Shown: positions 10,168 to 17,698 of the stretch, one piece after another
How positions within the stretch are numbered: position 1 is the stretch's first letter
Layout of the letters: every line of letters begins with the position of its first letter
Notes under the pieces: generated by a model
What the model was told of the DNA's origin: nothing
Databases searched by the model: none
The model's input: only the letters and a program-made list of their open reading frames with translations
DNA from: Hahella chejuensis KCTC 2396
Lineage (GTDB): Bacteria > Pseudomonadota > Gammaproteobacteria > Pseudomonadales > Oleiphilaceae
Assembly: GCF_000012985.1 (NCBI RefSeq)
Contig: NC_007645.1
Span: 5,044,581 to 5,108,580, forward strand
DNA length: 64,000 nt
Direction of reading: 5' to 3'
Translations under genes and position numbers: made by a program

Positions 10168-10686
10168 CTACCGCATCCGGCCGCGACGACTACTTGACAC
10201 CGAACCAATACGCATCAAGCTTTGCTGGGTATGCAGATGACAGACAGCGATCGCCAATGCATCCGCCGCGTCCGCCTGCGGCTTGGCCTGTAAGTCCAAC
10301 ATCGCCTGCATCATATGTTGCACCTGCCACTTTTCCGCATTCCCTTTACCTACGACAGATTGCTTTACCTTTTTGGCGGAGTACTCAGCCACCTGCAACC
10401 CCTGCTCCGCCATGGCCAGAATCGCCACACCTCGCGCCTGCCCCAGTTTCAAGGCGGAATCCGCGTTACGAGCCATAAACACCTGTTCGATCGCCGCCTC
10501 ATCAGGCGCATACATGCTGACGACCTGAGTCACCCCCAGGTAAATACAGCGCAAACGCTCCGCCAGTGTCTCCCCGGTGACGCGGATACAACCGCTAGCG
10601 ACATAGCGCGGCTTGCCGCCGCCCCACTCCACCACACCATACCCTGTAAATCGTGAACCGGGATCTATACCTAACACTTTCAACAT
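10168..10686 (-). CDS. ruvC: Holliday-junction resolvase RuvC
   Basis: 172 aa, normal length. RNase H-like fold with the first catalytic Asp in GIDPGSRFTGYG (D8), the second acidic residue in AAIEQVFMARN, and the closing acidic pair in DAADALAIAVCH. It cuts junctions symmetrically, with RuvAB. The gene is preceded by a terminator (10777-10801) after yebC, so ruvCAB probably has its own promoter in the 10687-10776 gap. Confidence 0.96.
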   Translation of the reverse strand: MLKVLGIDPGSRFTGYGVVEWGGGKPRYVASGCIRVTGETLAERLRCIYLGVTQVVSMYAPDEAAIEQVFMARNADSALKLGQARGVAILAMAEQGLQVAEYSAKKVKQSVVGKGNAEKWQVQHMMQAMLDLQAKPQADAADALAIAVCHLHTQQSLMRIGSVSSSRRGRMR

Positions 10687-10776
10687 AAATTGGCCACTTA
10701 GCCCGTCAGAACCGTTTTATTTCTATATAAGCCGCCCAGATTACGCAAGCCTACAATAAATTGCGCCAGCGCCAAC

Positions 10777-10801
10777 AAAAAAGGCGGCTGACGCCGCCTT
10801 T
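10777..10801 (-). terminator. Rho-independent terminator between yebC and ruvC
   Basis: On the minus strand a GGCGGC/GCCGCC stem with a GTCA loop is followed by TTTTTT. It lies just after the yebC stop, so transcription from aspS-yebC is largely separated from ruvCAB. Confidence 0.8.
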
Positions 10802-10832
10802 CAGGAGAAGCTTGTATCAAGCCTGCCGCGAA

Positions 10833-11579
10833 TTAACCGCCCATGCTCTCCAGTACTTCATCAGGAATGTCCGCATTACTGTAGACATTCTGCACGTCAT
10901 CCAGATCTTCCAGCATTTCGATGAGCTTCATGACCTTTTCGCCGTTTTCCACATCCAAAGGCGCCATCGTCGCCGGCACCATGGAGACATCCGCCGACTC
11001 CGGCGTCAGACCCGCCGCCATCAGCGCGTCTTTGACGGCCATAAAATCTTCAGCAGAGGTTTGCACTTCCACGGAGCCGTCATCATTGGCGATGACATCC
11101 TGAGCGCCCGCTTCCAGAGCCGCCTCCATGACTGCATCTTCATCAACGTCTGGCGCAAATAGAATCACGCCGGTCTTGCTGAACAAGTATGCAACGGAGC
11201 CATCTGTGCCCAGGTTGCCGCCATGCTTGCTGAATGCATGACGCACTTCCGCCACGGTGCGATTACGGTTGTCAGTCATGACTTCAACATACACAGCCAC
11301 GCCGCCAGGACCGTAACCTTCGTAGGTCAGCTCGTCAAAATTAGAGTCATCGCCGCCGCCAGCGCCGCGCTGAATCGCTTTCTCAATAGTGTCCTTCTTC
11401 ATATTCACGGTCAGGGCTTTATCAATGACCGCGCGCAACCTTGGGTTGTCTTCGGGCAATGCTCCATTCTTCGCCGCCACGGTAATTTCCCGGATCAGCT
11501 TGGTGAATATCTTTCCGCGCTTGGCGTCTTGAGACGCCTTACGGTGCTTGATATTGGCCCACTTACTGTGCCCCGCCAT
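10833..11579 (-). CDS. yebC: YebC/PmpR/TACO1-family protein
   Basis: 248 aa, full family length. Begins with the family hallmark [28 protein letters not shown], then [13 protein letters not shown]-like and [23 protein letters not shown] blocks. Members were described as transcription regulators (PmpR in Pseudomonas) and more recently as factors that relieve ribosome stalling at polyproline; I cannot decide between these from sequence. The position between aspS and ruvC is conserved in gammaproteobacteria. Confidence 0.95.
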   Translation of the reverse strand: MAGHSKWANIKHRKASQDAKRGKIFTKLIREITVAAKNGALPEDNPRLRAVIDKALTVNMKKDTIEKAIQRGAGGGDDSNFDELTYEGYGPGGVAVYVEVMTDNRNRTVAEVRHAFSKHGGNLGTDGSVAYLFSKTGVILFAPDVDEDAVMEAALEAGAQDVIANDDGSVEVQTSAEDFMAVKDALMAAGLTPESADVSMVPATMAPLDVENGEKVMKLIEMLEDLDDVQNVYSNADIPDEVLESMGG

Positions 11580-11630
11580 GTTACTCTCCGCTAAATACTT
11601 TTACTTTCAACAAATTGATTTTCCAAGCTT

Positions 11631-11657
11631 GGCGCCGAAGTCTCAGCCTTCGGCGCC
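11631..11657 (-). other. Strong stem-loop between aspS and yebC
   Basis: GGCGCCGAAG pairs perfectly with CTTCGGCGCC around a 7-base loop. It directly follows the aspS stop on the minus strand but has no T-tract, so it may protect the mRNA 3' end or weaken read-through rather than terminate fully. Confidence 0.6.
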
Positions 11658-11665
11658 GCATCGGC

Positions 11666-13438
11666 TTACTCCGGCTGCTCGGTTTTGCGCAAACGGATAT
11701 TAAGTTCACGCAATTGTTTTGGGTCTACTTTGCCCGGCGCCTGGGTCATCATGCACATCGCACTCTGGGTTTTCGGGAACGCAATCACTTCACGGATAGA
11801 CTGAGCTCCCGTCATCAGCATAACCAAGCGGTCCAGACCGAACGCCAAACCACCATGAGGCGGACAGCCGAACTTCAACGCATCAAGCAGGAAGCCAAAC
11901 TTCTCGCGCGCTTCGTCCTGACCAATGCCCAGAATGCGCAGCACGGTTTCCTGCATGTCGGAATCATGTATACGAACGGAACCGCCGCCCAACTCCGTGC
12001 CGTTCAACACCATGTCATAAGCGCGGGACAAGGCGTTTTCAGGGTCGGACTCCAGCATTTCCACCGCGCAGGAGGGCGCAGTGAATGGGTGATGAATAGC
12101 GGTCCAGCCGCCTTCGCCGTCTTCTTCAAACATGGGGAAGTCCACCACCCACAGCGGCGCCCATTGTTTCTCCAGCAGGTTAAGGTCATGGCCCAGCTTC
12201 ACTCGCAAAGCGCCCAGCGCTTCGTTGACGACGCGAGTCTTGTCTGTGCCGAAGAAGATAATGTCGCCGTCTTCCGCGCCCACGCGCTCCAGCAGCGGAT
12301 CGATAGCGTCAGCTATGTGCTTAACGATTGGAGACTGCAGACCATCCAGACCTTTGGCCTTTTCGTTAACCTTAATATAAGGCAAGCCTTTGGCGCCGTA
12401 GATACCAACAAACTTGGTATAGTCATCGATCTGCTTACGGGACAGCAGTTCGCCGCCTTTGGGAAGACGCAATGCCGCAACCCGGCTCTTCGGATCATTA
12501 GCCGGACCACTGAAGACATTGAAGCTCACGTTGGTCAGCAGGTCGCCCACATCCACCAACTCCAAAGGGATACGCAGGTCAGGTTTGTCGCTACCGTAAC
12601 GGTTCATCGCCTCGGAGAACGGCATGCGCGGAAATTCCGGCAATTCCACTTCCAGCAGATCACGGAACATATCCCGCACCAGACGCTCGGTGATGGACAT
12701 AATCTCGTTTTCATTCAGGAAGGAAGTTTCGATATCCACCTGTGTGAATTCAGGCTGACGGTCTGCGCGCAAGTCTTCGTCGCGGAAGCACTTGGCGATT
12801 TGGTAGTAACGATCTACGCCGGACATCATCAGCAACTGTTTGAACAACTGAGGAGACTGCGGCAGGGCGAAGAAACTGCCCTCATGCGTACGGCTGGGAA
12901 CCAGGTAATCCCGCGCGCCTTCAGGCGTCGCCCGGGTCAGAATCGGCGTTTCCACATCCATGAAGCCATTGCCGTCAAGGAAGTTACGGATGTAGCTGGT
13001 GACCTTCGAGCGAAAGCGCAGCTTGTTGAGCATTTCCGGACGGCGCAGGTCCATGTAACGATAACGCAGACGCACGTCCTCGCCCACCTGAACGAATTCG
13101 TCCAACTGGAAGGGCGGCGTTTTCGCCGTGCTTAGAATTTCCAGCTGTTTACCCAACACCTCCACCATTCCGGTGGACATATCAGTGTTCGCTTTACCCT
13201 CCGGTCTTAAGCGCACGCGGCCCGTGACTTTCACCACGAACTCATCGCGAATCTGCTCAGCCAACTGGAAAACTTCATTTGTATCAGGGTCATACACCAC
13301 TTGCGCGATACCATCCCGATCTCGCAGATCCAAAAAGATGACGCCTCCGTGATCGCGACGGCGGTGAACCCAACCGCAAAGCGTAACTTCTTGATCTACA
13401 AGAGATTCGTTGACCTCACCGCAATAATGACTGCGCAT
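11666..13438 (-). CDS. aspS: Aspartyl-tRNA synthetase
   Basis: 590 aa bacterial-type class II synthetase. N-terminal OB anticodon-binding domain ([29 protein letters not shown]), motif 2 around [27 protein letters not shown], a bacterial GAD insertion domain (about 290-410), and motif 3 [27 protein letters not shown]. It charges tRNA-Asp; whether it also charges tRNA-Asn cannot be told here, though a tRNA-Asn gene is present at 46196. Flanked by hairpins on both sides. Confidence 0.97.
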
Positions 13439-13482
13439 AATCCTGATCCTGTCTTAAATTCTGATTACTGTCTGTTAATTTT

Positions 13483-13506
13483 CAGCCGGAGACCGCACTC
13501 CGGCTG
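13483..13506 (-). other. Stem-loop between fmdB-like gene and aspS
   Basis: CAGCCGGAG pairs with CTCCGGCTG around a 6-base loop in the 97-base gap upstream of aspS. No T-tract on the minus strand, so it is more likely a processing or regulatory hairpin than a full terminator. Confidence 0.5.
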
Positions 13507-13535
13507 CATGATATGTATAAAAAGGGCCGCGCCGA

Positions 13536-13802
13536 TCAGTCCGCGGAACTGCTGCTTTTAGAGCTTGAACCCGCGCTAGAGGACGAAGAGCCGCTATCGC
13601 CCGCCAAGTTTTTCTTCTTGCCGGTTTTGAAATCTGTCTCATACCAGCCGCCGCCCTTCAGGCGAAAACCCGCCGCTGAAATCTTCTTCTTAAACTCGGG
13701 CTTCTCGCAGCTTGGGCAGTCGGTTAACGGCGCTTCGCTCAAGCTTTGCAGAACGTCTTTCTCAAACCCGCAGGATTTACAAACGTATTCGTAAATCGGC
13801 AT
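13536..13802 (-). CDS. FmdB-family small zinc-ribbon protein
   Basis: 88 aa. A zinc ribbon is formed by C8, C11, C29 and C32 (VCKSCG and DCPSCE), followed by KISAAGFRLKGGGWYETDFK, typical of the FmdB/CxxC_CXXC_SSSS family, and an Asp/Ser-rich tail ending in repeated serines. The family's function is poorly defined; the name comes from a putative regulator of formamidase. It commonly lies just upstream of aspS in gammaproteobacteria, as here. Confidence 0.88.
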   Translation of the reverse strand: MPIYEYVCKSCGFEKDVLQSLSEAPLTDCPSCEKPEFKKKISAAGFRLKGGGWYETDFKTGKKKNLAGDSGSSSSSAGSSSKSSSSAD

Positions 13803-14015
13803 TTTTCTCTGACCTCTTTCCAGAAAAAACCAAAAATCATATTAAGTTAGAAGGCTTCTAGACGCCCTAGGATTGGTCGTTCCACAGCGGGAGCGACCGC
13901 AGACGGACAAAAAAAGCGCTGTATTATAAACATTATTTTTCGCAAAATCAGTCCTAACCTGTAATCCCTTGATACTAGGGACTTTAGCCCCATCTATCAG
14001 GTAGCGCCCGATACA

Positions 14016-14037
14016 GCCGGTTGGTATATTAACCGGC
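14016..14037. promoter_or_regulatory. Inverted repeat in front of the sigma-54 regulator gene
   Basis: GCCGGTT, an 8-base AT-rich spacer (GGTATATT) and AACCGGC form a perfect two-fold repeat about 30 bases before the regulator's start codon. It could be an operator or a leader hairpin; nothing in the sequence decides. Confidence 0.4.
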
Positions 14038-14068
14038 GGGAACTCAAAATCACACGAGGGAACACACC

Positions 14069-15406
14069 TTGGCAAGCATATTGCTCGTGGACGACGATGA
14101 AGGTTTTGTACAAGCCACGCGGACACTCCTTGAAATGCTGGGGCATGACGCCCGCTCCGCCGCCAGCGTCGCTGAAGCCAACGCTATTCTGCAGGCGAAT
14201 CAATTCGATATCGTATTACTTGACCTGATGCTTCCTGATGGAAGCGGCCTGCACGTGCTGGACGCCCTCAATGGCTCCCGCAAGCAACCCGGCCACATCG
14301 CGATCGTCACAGGCCACCCTACCGTAAAATCGCTGGTGAAAACGGTCTGCGGCCCCAACATCAGTTATTTGATCAAACCCATTGATATTGAGCAGATAAA
14401 AGCGCTGATCGAAAAGACCAGCCCGGAGCTGTCGGAAGTTGACGCGCCCCGCCACTTCAACAGCCTGATTGGCGAATCGCCGGCCATGCGCGAGCTTTAT
14501 CAGATGATCGAGCGCGTCGCTCAAACCAGAGCCAACGTGTTGCTGCAAGGCGAAAGCGGCGTCGGCAAAGAACTGGTCGCCCGCGCAATCCATGCCGCCG
14601 GGGGCTCTCAAGGGCCATTCGTGGCGGCCAACTGCGGCGCGCTTTCCCGAGAGCTAATCGGCAGCGAACTGTTTGGACATGAAAAAGGCTCCTTTACCGG
14701 CGCAGTCAGCAGAAAAATCGGTCTATTCGAACAAGCCAAAGGCGGCGTGCTGTTTCTCGACGAAGTCACTGAGATGCCAATCGACATGCAGCCAACTTTG
14801 CTGAGAGTACTGGAAACCAACAAAGTCATCCGAGTCGGCGGCGCCGAAGAAATTCCTGTGGATTGCCGAGTGGTTTCAGCCACCAACCGCACCCAACAAC
14901 AGCTGGCGGAAGACGAATGCCTGCGTGAGGACATCTACTTCCGTCTGGCCGTATTCCCCATTCAGATTCCGCCTTTGCGGCAGCGCCGGGAAGATATTCC
15001 ACTATTGGCCAGACGCTTCCTGCAGGAGCTGAACGAAGAGAATGGCTCCGCTTTCGGGCTGGGGGAGAACAACCTTAAACGACTGCAGGATTACGACTGG
15101 CCAGGCAATGTGCGCGAGCTGCGTCACGCTATTCATCGCGCGTTCATTATGACTGATCCAGCTCAATCCGAACTGAGCCTGCCGGACAATCTCGCCTCGC
15201 CTTTCGCCCGCGAGCGACAAGGCTCCCCCGGACTGCAGGTGGGCAAGACCATAGAGGAGATGGAGCGCGAGCTTATCACCCTCACCCTCGCCCAATTGGA
15301 TGGCGACAAGCGCCGCGCGGCGGACATGCTCGGCATCAGCTTGAAAACCCTCTATAACCGCCTGAACAGCTATGGAGAGAATGAAAACACGGAAACGCCC
15401 GTATAA
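14069..15406 (+). CDS. NtrC-family sigma-54-dependent response regulator
   Basis: 445 aa with a TTG start preceded by GAGGG. Domains: receiver (about 1-120; acidic pocket DDD at 8-10, phosphoacceptor Asp52 in LLDLMLPDG, Lys near 103 in YLIKPID), AAA+ ATPase (about 135-370; Walker A GESGVGKE near 161, Walker B GGVLFLDEV) and a Fis-type helix-turn-helix (about 400-440; DKRRAADMLGISLKTLYNRL). The sigma-54 contact loop reads GSFTGA where most family members have GAFTGA, a known variant class. It would open sigma-54 promoters when phosphorylated. It heads a cluster of kinases and receivers, and a perfect sigma-54 promoter lies 4.4 kb downstream at 19819. Confidence 0.92.
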   Translation: MASILLVDDDEGFVQATRTLLEMLGHDARSAASVAEANAILQANQFDIVLLDLMLPDGSGLHVLDALNGSRKQPGHIAIVTGHPTVKSLVKTVCGPNISYLIKPIDIEQIKALIEKTSPELSEVDAPRHFNSLIGESPAMRELYQMIERVAQTRANVLLQGESGVGKELVARAIHAAGGSQGPFVAANCGALSRELIGSELFGHEKGSFTGAVSRKIGLFEQAKGGVLFLDEVTEMPIDMQPTLLRVLETNKVIRVGGAEEIPVDCRVVSATNRTQQQLAEDECLREDIYFRLAVFPIQIPPLRQRREDIPLLARRFLQELNEENGSAFGLGENNLKRLQDYDWPGNVRELRHAIHRAFIMTDPAQSELSLPDNLASPFARERQGSPGLQVGKTIEEMERELITLTLAQLDGDKRRAADMLGISLKTLYNRLNSYGENENTETPV

Positions 15407-15439
15407 GACATTTCCAGCGAATAGAGACAGGACGCCCAT

Positions 15440-15661
15440 ATGACCCAGGAAGCCGATATCGCCAAATTAGCGCACGACCTCCGCAATCCGTTGAACAGCA
15501 TTTCAGTGAATGCGGAACTGGCCAAGCTCCAGCTTCAGACCAACCGCGACAAGGAAGAAATCCTGGTGTGCGTGGAGCGCATACTGGAAGAATGCAAACG
15601 CTGTAGCGCGCGCATCAACGACTTGGTCAACGCCAGCGCAACGGATGCGGATAATGCCTAA
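15440..15661 (+). CDS. Stand-alone histidine-kinase dimerisation/phosphoacceptor (HisKA) mini-protein
   Basis: 73 aa only. Almost the whole protein is a DHp/HisKA helical hairpin: H-box LAHDLRNPLNSISVNAELAKL near residues 10-30, then a second helix (EEILVCVERILEECKRCSARINDLV). There is no ATP-binding domain, sensor or membrane segment. A good ribosome site (AGGA, 7 bases before ATG) and tight placement (33 bases after the regulator, 8-base overlap with the next kinase) argue it is a real gene. It might act as a phosphotransfer intermediate or dimerise with a partner kinase; both are inferences. No obvious frame connection joins it to a catalytic domain: the downstream kinase is in another frame and carries its own H-box. 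Confidence 0.8.
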   Translation: MTQEADIAKLAHDLRNPLNSISVNAELAKLQLQTNRDKEEILVCVERILEECKRCSARINDLVNASATDADNA

Positions 15662-17156
15662 CAGACTTCTGGATCACAGTCCAATATTGCTGAGCCGGCG
15701 CTGGCGTTTCGCCTTCGCCGCCGTGTCGTTGTTGCTGGTCGTCAACGGACTTACTTCCTACCGCGCCATGCGCGAGTTGGTGCAGATCGAGAGCAGCGTC
15801 TCCCATACCTTGCAGGTGATCGGCATTATCAAGAACACCTTCTCCGCCATACAAGGCGCAGAAACCGGTCAACGGGGCTACCTGATCACTGGCGATGAGG
15901 CCTATCTTGAACCTTTTCATGACGCCATGAATTCGCTGGAAATCTATCTTAACCAACTGCAGGCGACCAACTCAGAAATACCGGGACAGCAGGAGCGCTT
16001 TCTACGCCTTCGCCAAGTCACCCAGAGCAAGATCAGCGAAATGCGCGAGGTCATCCAGTTGCGTAAGAACCGCGATCTGGAAAGCGCCACGGAAATCGTG
16101 AACACGGACAAAGGCAGGCGCCTCATGGATATCATCAGCAAGCTGGTGGAGGAAATGGAGGCCGAAGAATATGCGCTGCTGACGCAGCGACGCCATGAGT
16201 CCTATTTGAATCAGCGGGAAACTATTTTCACCCTGGTGGCCGCCACACTGACCAGCCTGGGACTGATTGGCTTTGTTTACTACCTGTTGCAGAGAAATCT
16301 CCGCCAGCACACACGCATCACCGAGATTCTGCAGACAGAGAACGACCGACTGGAGGAAAAAGTCTCCGAACGCACAGCCGTGCTGACCCACTTCTCCAAA
16401 GAGCTTGAACGCAGCAATCGGGAGCTGCAGGATTTCGCCTTTGTCGCATCCCATGACCTGCAAGAGCCGTTAAGAAAAATTCGCGCGTTTGGCGACCGCC
16501 TGCAACAAAAATACGCCGACAAGCTGGAAGACAGCGGCGCCGACTATATTCGGCGCATGCAATCCGCCGCAGAGCGCATGTCGCGCCTGATTAACGACCT
16601 GCTTTCATTTTCCCGGGTTTCCACCAAGGCGCAGCCCTTCACGCAAGTGGATTTGAACGAAATACTCGACGAAGTGCTGGAAGATCTGGAGATCACTATT
16701 AATGAAAGCGGCGCTGTGATAGACGCCTCGCCTTTGCCAACGCTGGACGCGGACCCCACGCAAATGCGCCAGCTCATGCAAAATCTGATTGGCAACTCAT
16801 TGAAGTTTATTCCTCCTGAACAGAAGCCGCGAATCACCATCAGTGTGAAGCGCTACCATCATTCTCTGCTGGAAGGAGGCGTGGAAACGGAGTGGTGCGA
16901 GCTCCGTTTCAGCGACAACGGAATCGGCTTTGACGAAAAGTTCAAAGACCGGATTTTCACCCCTTTCCAGCGCCTGCACCAGCGCGGAGAATATGAAGGA
17001 ACCGGCATAGGGCTGGCAGTATGCCGTCGCATCGTTGAACGCCATAGCGGCGCCATTAACGCCGAAAGTATTCCCGGACAAGGCGCCACATTCGTTGTGA
17101 ACCTGCCGCTACAGCATACGCCTATTTCTGAAATGGAGCCTGAACAATATGCCTGA
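15654..17156 (+). CDS. Membrane histidine kinase with CHASE3 sensor
   Basis: 500 aa from the ATG at 15654 (the frame is open further upstream, but that part overlaps the preceding gene). Two membrane helices (about 15-35 and 189-211) bracket a periplasmic CHASE3 domain (IKNTFSAIQGAETGQRGYLITGDEAYLEPF). A short coiled linker leads to HisKA with the H-box SHDLQEPLRKIRAFGDRL (His about 266) and a HATPase_c domain (N-box LMQNLIGNSLKF, GIGFDEKF, GTGIGLAVCRRIVE). The DLQEPLRKI form is the phytochrome-like kinase subclass, which usually pairs with Rcp1-type receivers such as the next gene. Start overlaps the mini-HisKA gene by 8 bases, so translation is probably coupled. The ligand is unknown. Confidence 0.9.
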   Translation: MPNRLLDHSPILLSRRWRFAFAAVSLLLVVNGLTSYRAMRELVQIESSVSHTLQVIGIIKNTFSAIQGAETGQRGYLITGDEAYLEPFHDAMNSLEIYLNQLQATNSEIPGQQERFLRLRQVTQSKISEMREVIQLRKNRDLESATEIVNTDKGRRLMDIISKLVEEMEAEEYALLTQRRHESYLNQRETIFTLVAATLTSLGLIGFVYYLLQRNLRQHTRITEILQTENDRLEEKVSERTAVLTHFSKELERSNRELQDFAFVASHDLQEPLRKIRAFGDRLQQKYADKLEDSGADYIRRMQSAAERMSRLINDLLSFSRVSTKAQPFTQVDLNEILDEVLEDLEITINESGAVIDASPLPTLDADPTQMRQLMQNLIGNSLKFIPPEQKPRITISVKRYHHSLLEGGVETEWCELRFSDNGIGFDEKFKDRIFTPFQRLHQRGEYEGTGIGLAVCRRIVERHSGAINAESIPGQGATFVVNLPLQHTPISEMEPEQYA

Positions 17157-17607
17157 CACCAAGAGACCTCTGGTCATTTTAATGGCGGATGATGACGAAG
17201 ATGATCGACAGCTTGCACTGGAAGCCATGCGCGAAAGCCGCGTGCTGAATGAACTTCGATTTGTGAAGGATGGTCTTGAATTGATGCAGTACCTGCGTCG
17301 GGAAGGCGAGTTTGAAGATCCCGCCAGCTCGCCGACTCCCGGCATTATACTTCTGGACCTGAACATGCCCCGCAAAGACGGCCGCGAGGCGTTGGCGGAG
17401 ATTAAGGCGGACCCGGCGCTGCGACGCACGCCGGTCGTCATTCTCACCACATCGAAAGCAGAGCAGGATATGCTGCGCGGCTATGATCTGGGGGCCGCGT
17501 CATACATCACCAAGCCGGTGACATTTGAAGGCCTGGTTGATCTCATGCGCGCACTGGGGCATTACTGGGTCGAATTCGTGGAACTGCCCTGCCACGACCA
17601 TTATTAA
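17149..17607 (+). CDS. Receiver-only response regulator (Rcp1-like)
   Basis: 152 aa, one REC domain and no output domain: acidic pocket ADDDEDDR, phosphoacceptor in GIILLDLNMPRKDG, Thr in VILTTSK and Lys in YITKPVTF. The longer loop before the phosphoacceptor and the LNMPRKDG motif are typical of Rcp1-type partners of phytochrome-like kinases. The ATG lies within ATGCCTGA, overlapping the kinase stop by 8 bases. It presumably passes phosphate onward or titrates the kinase. The last codons and stop lie inside the dispersed repeat that begins at 17600. Confidence 0.9.
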   Translation: MPDTKRPLVILMADDDEDDRQLALEAMRESRVLNELRFVKDGLELMQYLRREGEFEDPASSPTPGIILLDLNMPRKDGREALAEIKADPALRRTPVVILTTSKAEQDMLRGYDLGAASYITKPVTFEGLVDLMRALGHYWVEFVELPCHDHY

Positions 17608-17678
17608 TCAGGCAGACCGCCGCGCAGGCGCATCCATGCCCCTGATGATTAACATGCCAATATCATTGCCATATTAAT
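17600..17678. repeat. Dispersed repeat, copy A
   Basis: An 18-base block (17600-17617) and a 62-base block (17617-17678, sharing its first base) recur at 53359-53376 and 53445-53506. The long block differs at only 4 of 62 positions. Copy A holds the blocks back to back and contains competing inverted repeats (TTAATCAGG with CCTGAT-G-ATTAA, and CAGGCGCAT with ATGCCCCTG). It overlaps the stop codon of the receiver gene and fills most of the gap before the hybrid kinase. Confidence 0.8.
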
Positions 17679-17698
17679 AAGTTGCACGGAAGGCGCGA

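Noticed and set aside
11615-13135. A 506-codon open frame on the plus strand opposite aspS
   Set aside because: It is antisense to a certain aspS gene, lacks any recognisable domain and is rich in His/Gln/Arg, as expected from complementing coding sequence.
15510-15653. A longer N-terminus for the CHASE3 kinase
   Set aside because: The open frame continues upstream, but it overlaps the mini-HisKA gene and gives a Ser/Arg/Trp-rich sequence unlike the family; the ATG at 15654 directly precedes the first membrane helix.
17600-17678. Integron attC site
   Set aside because: The element has nested hairpins but no attC core sites (GTTRRRY/RYYYAAC pair) and no integrase or cassette array.
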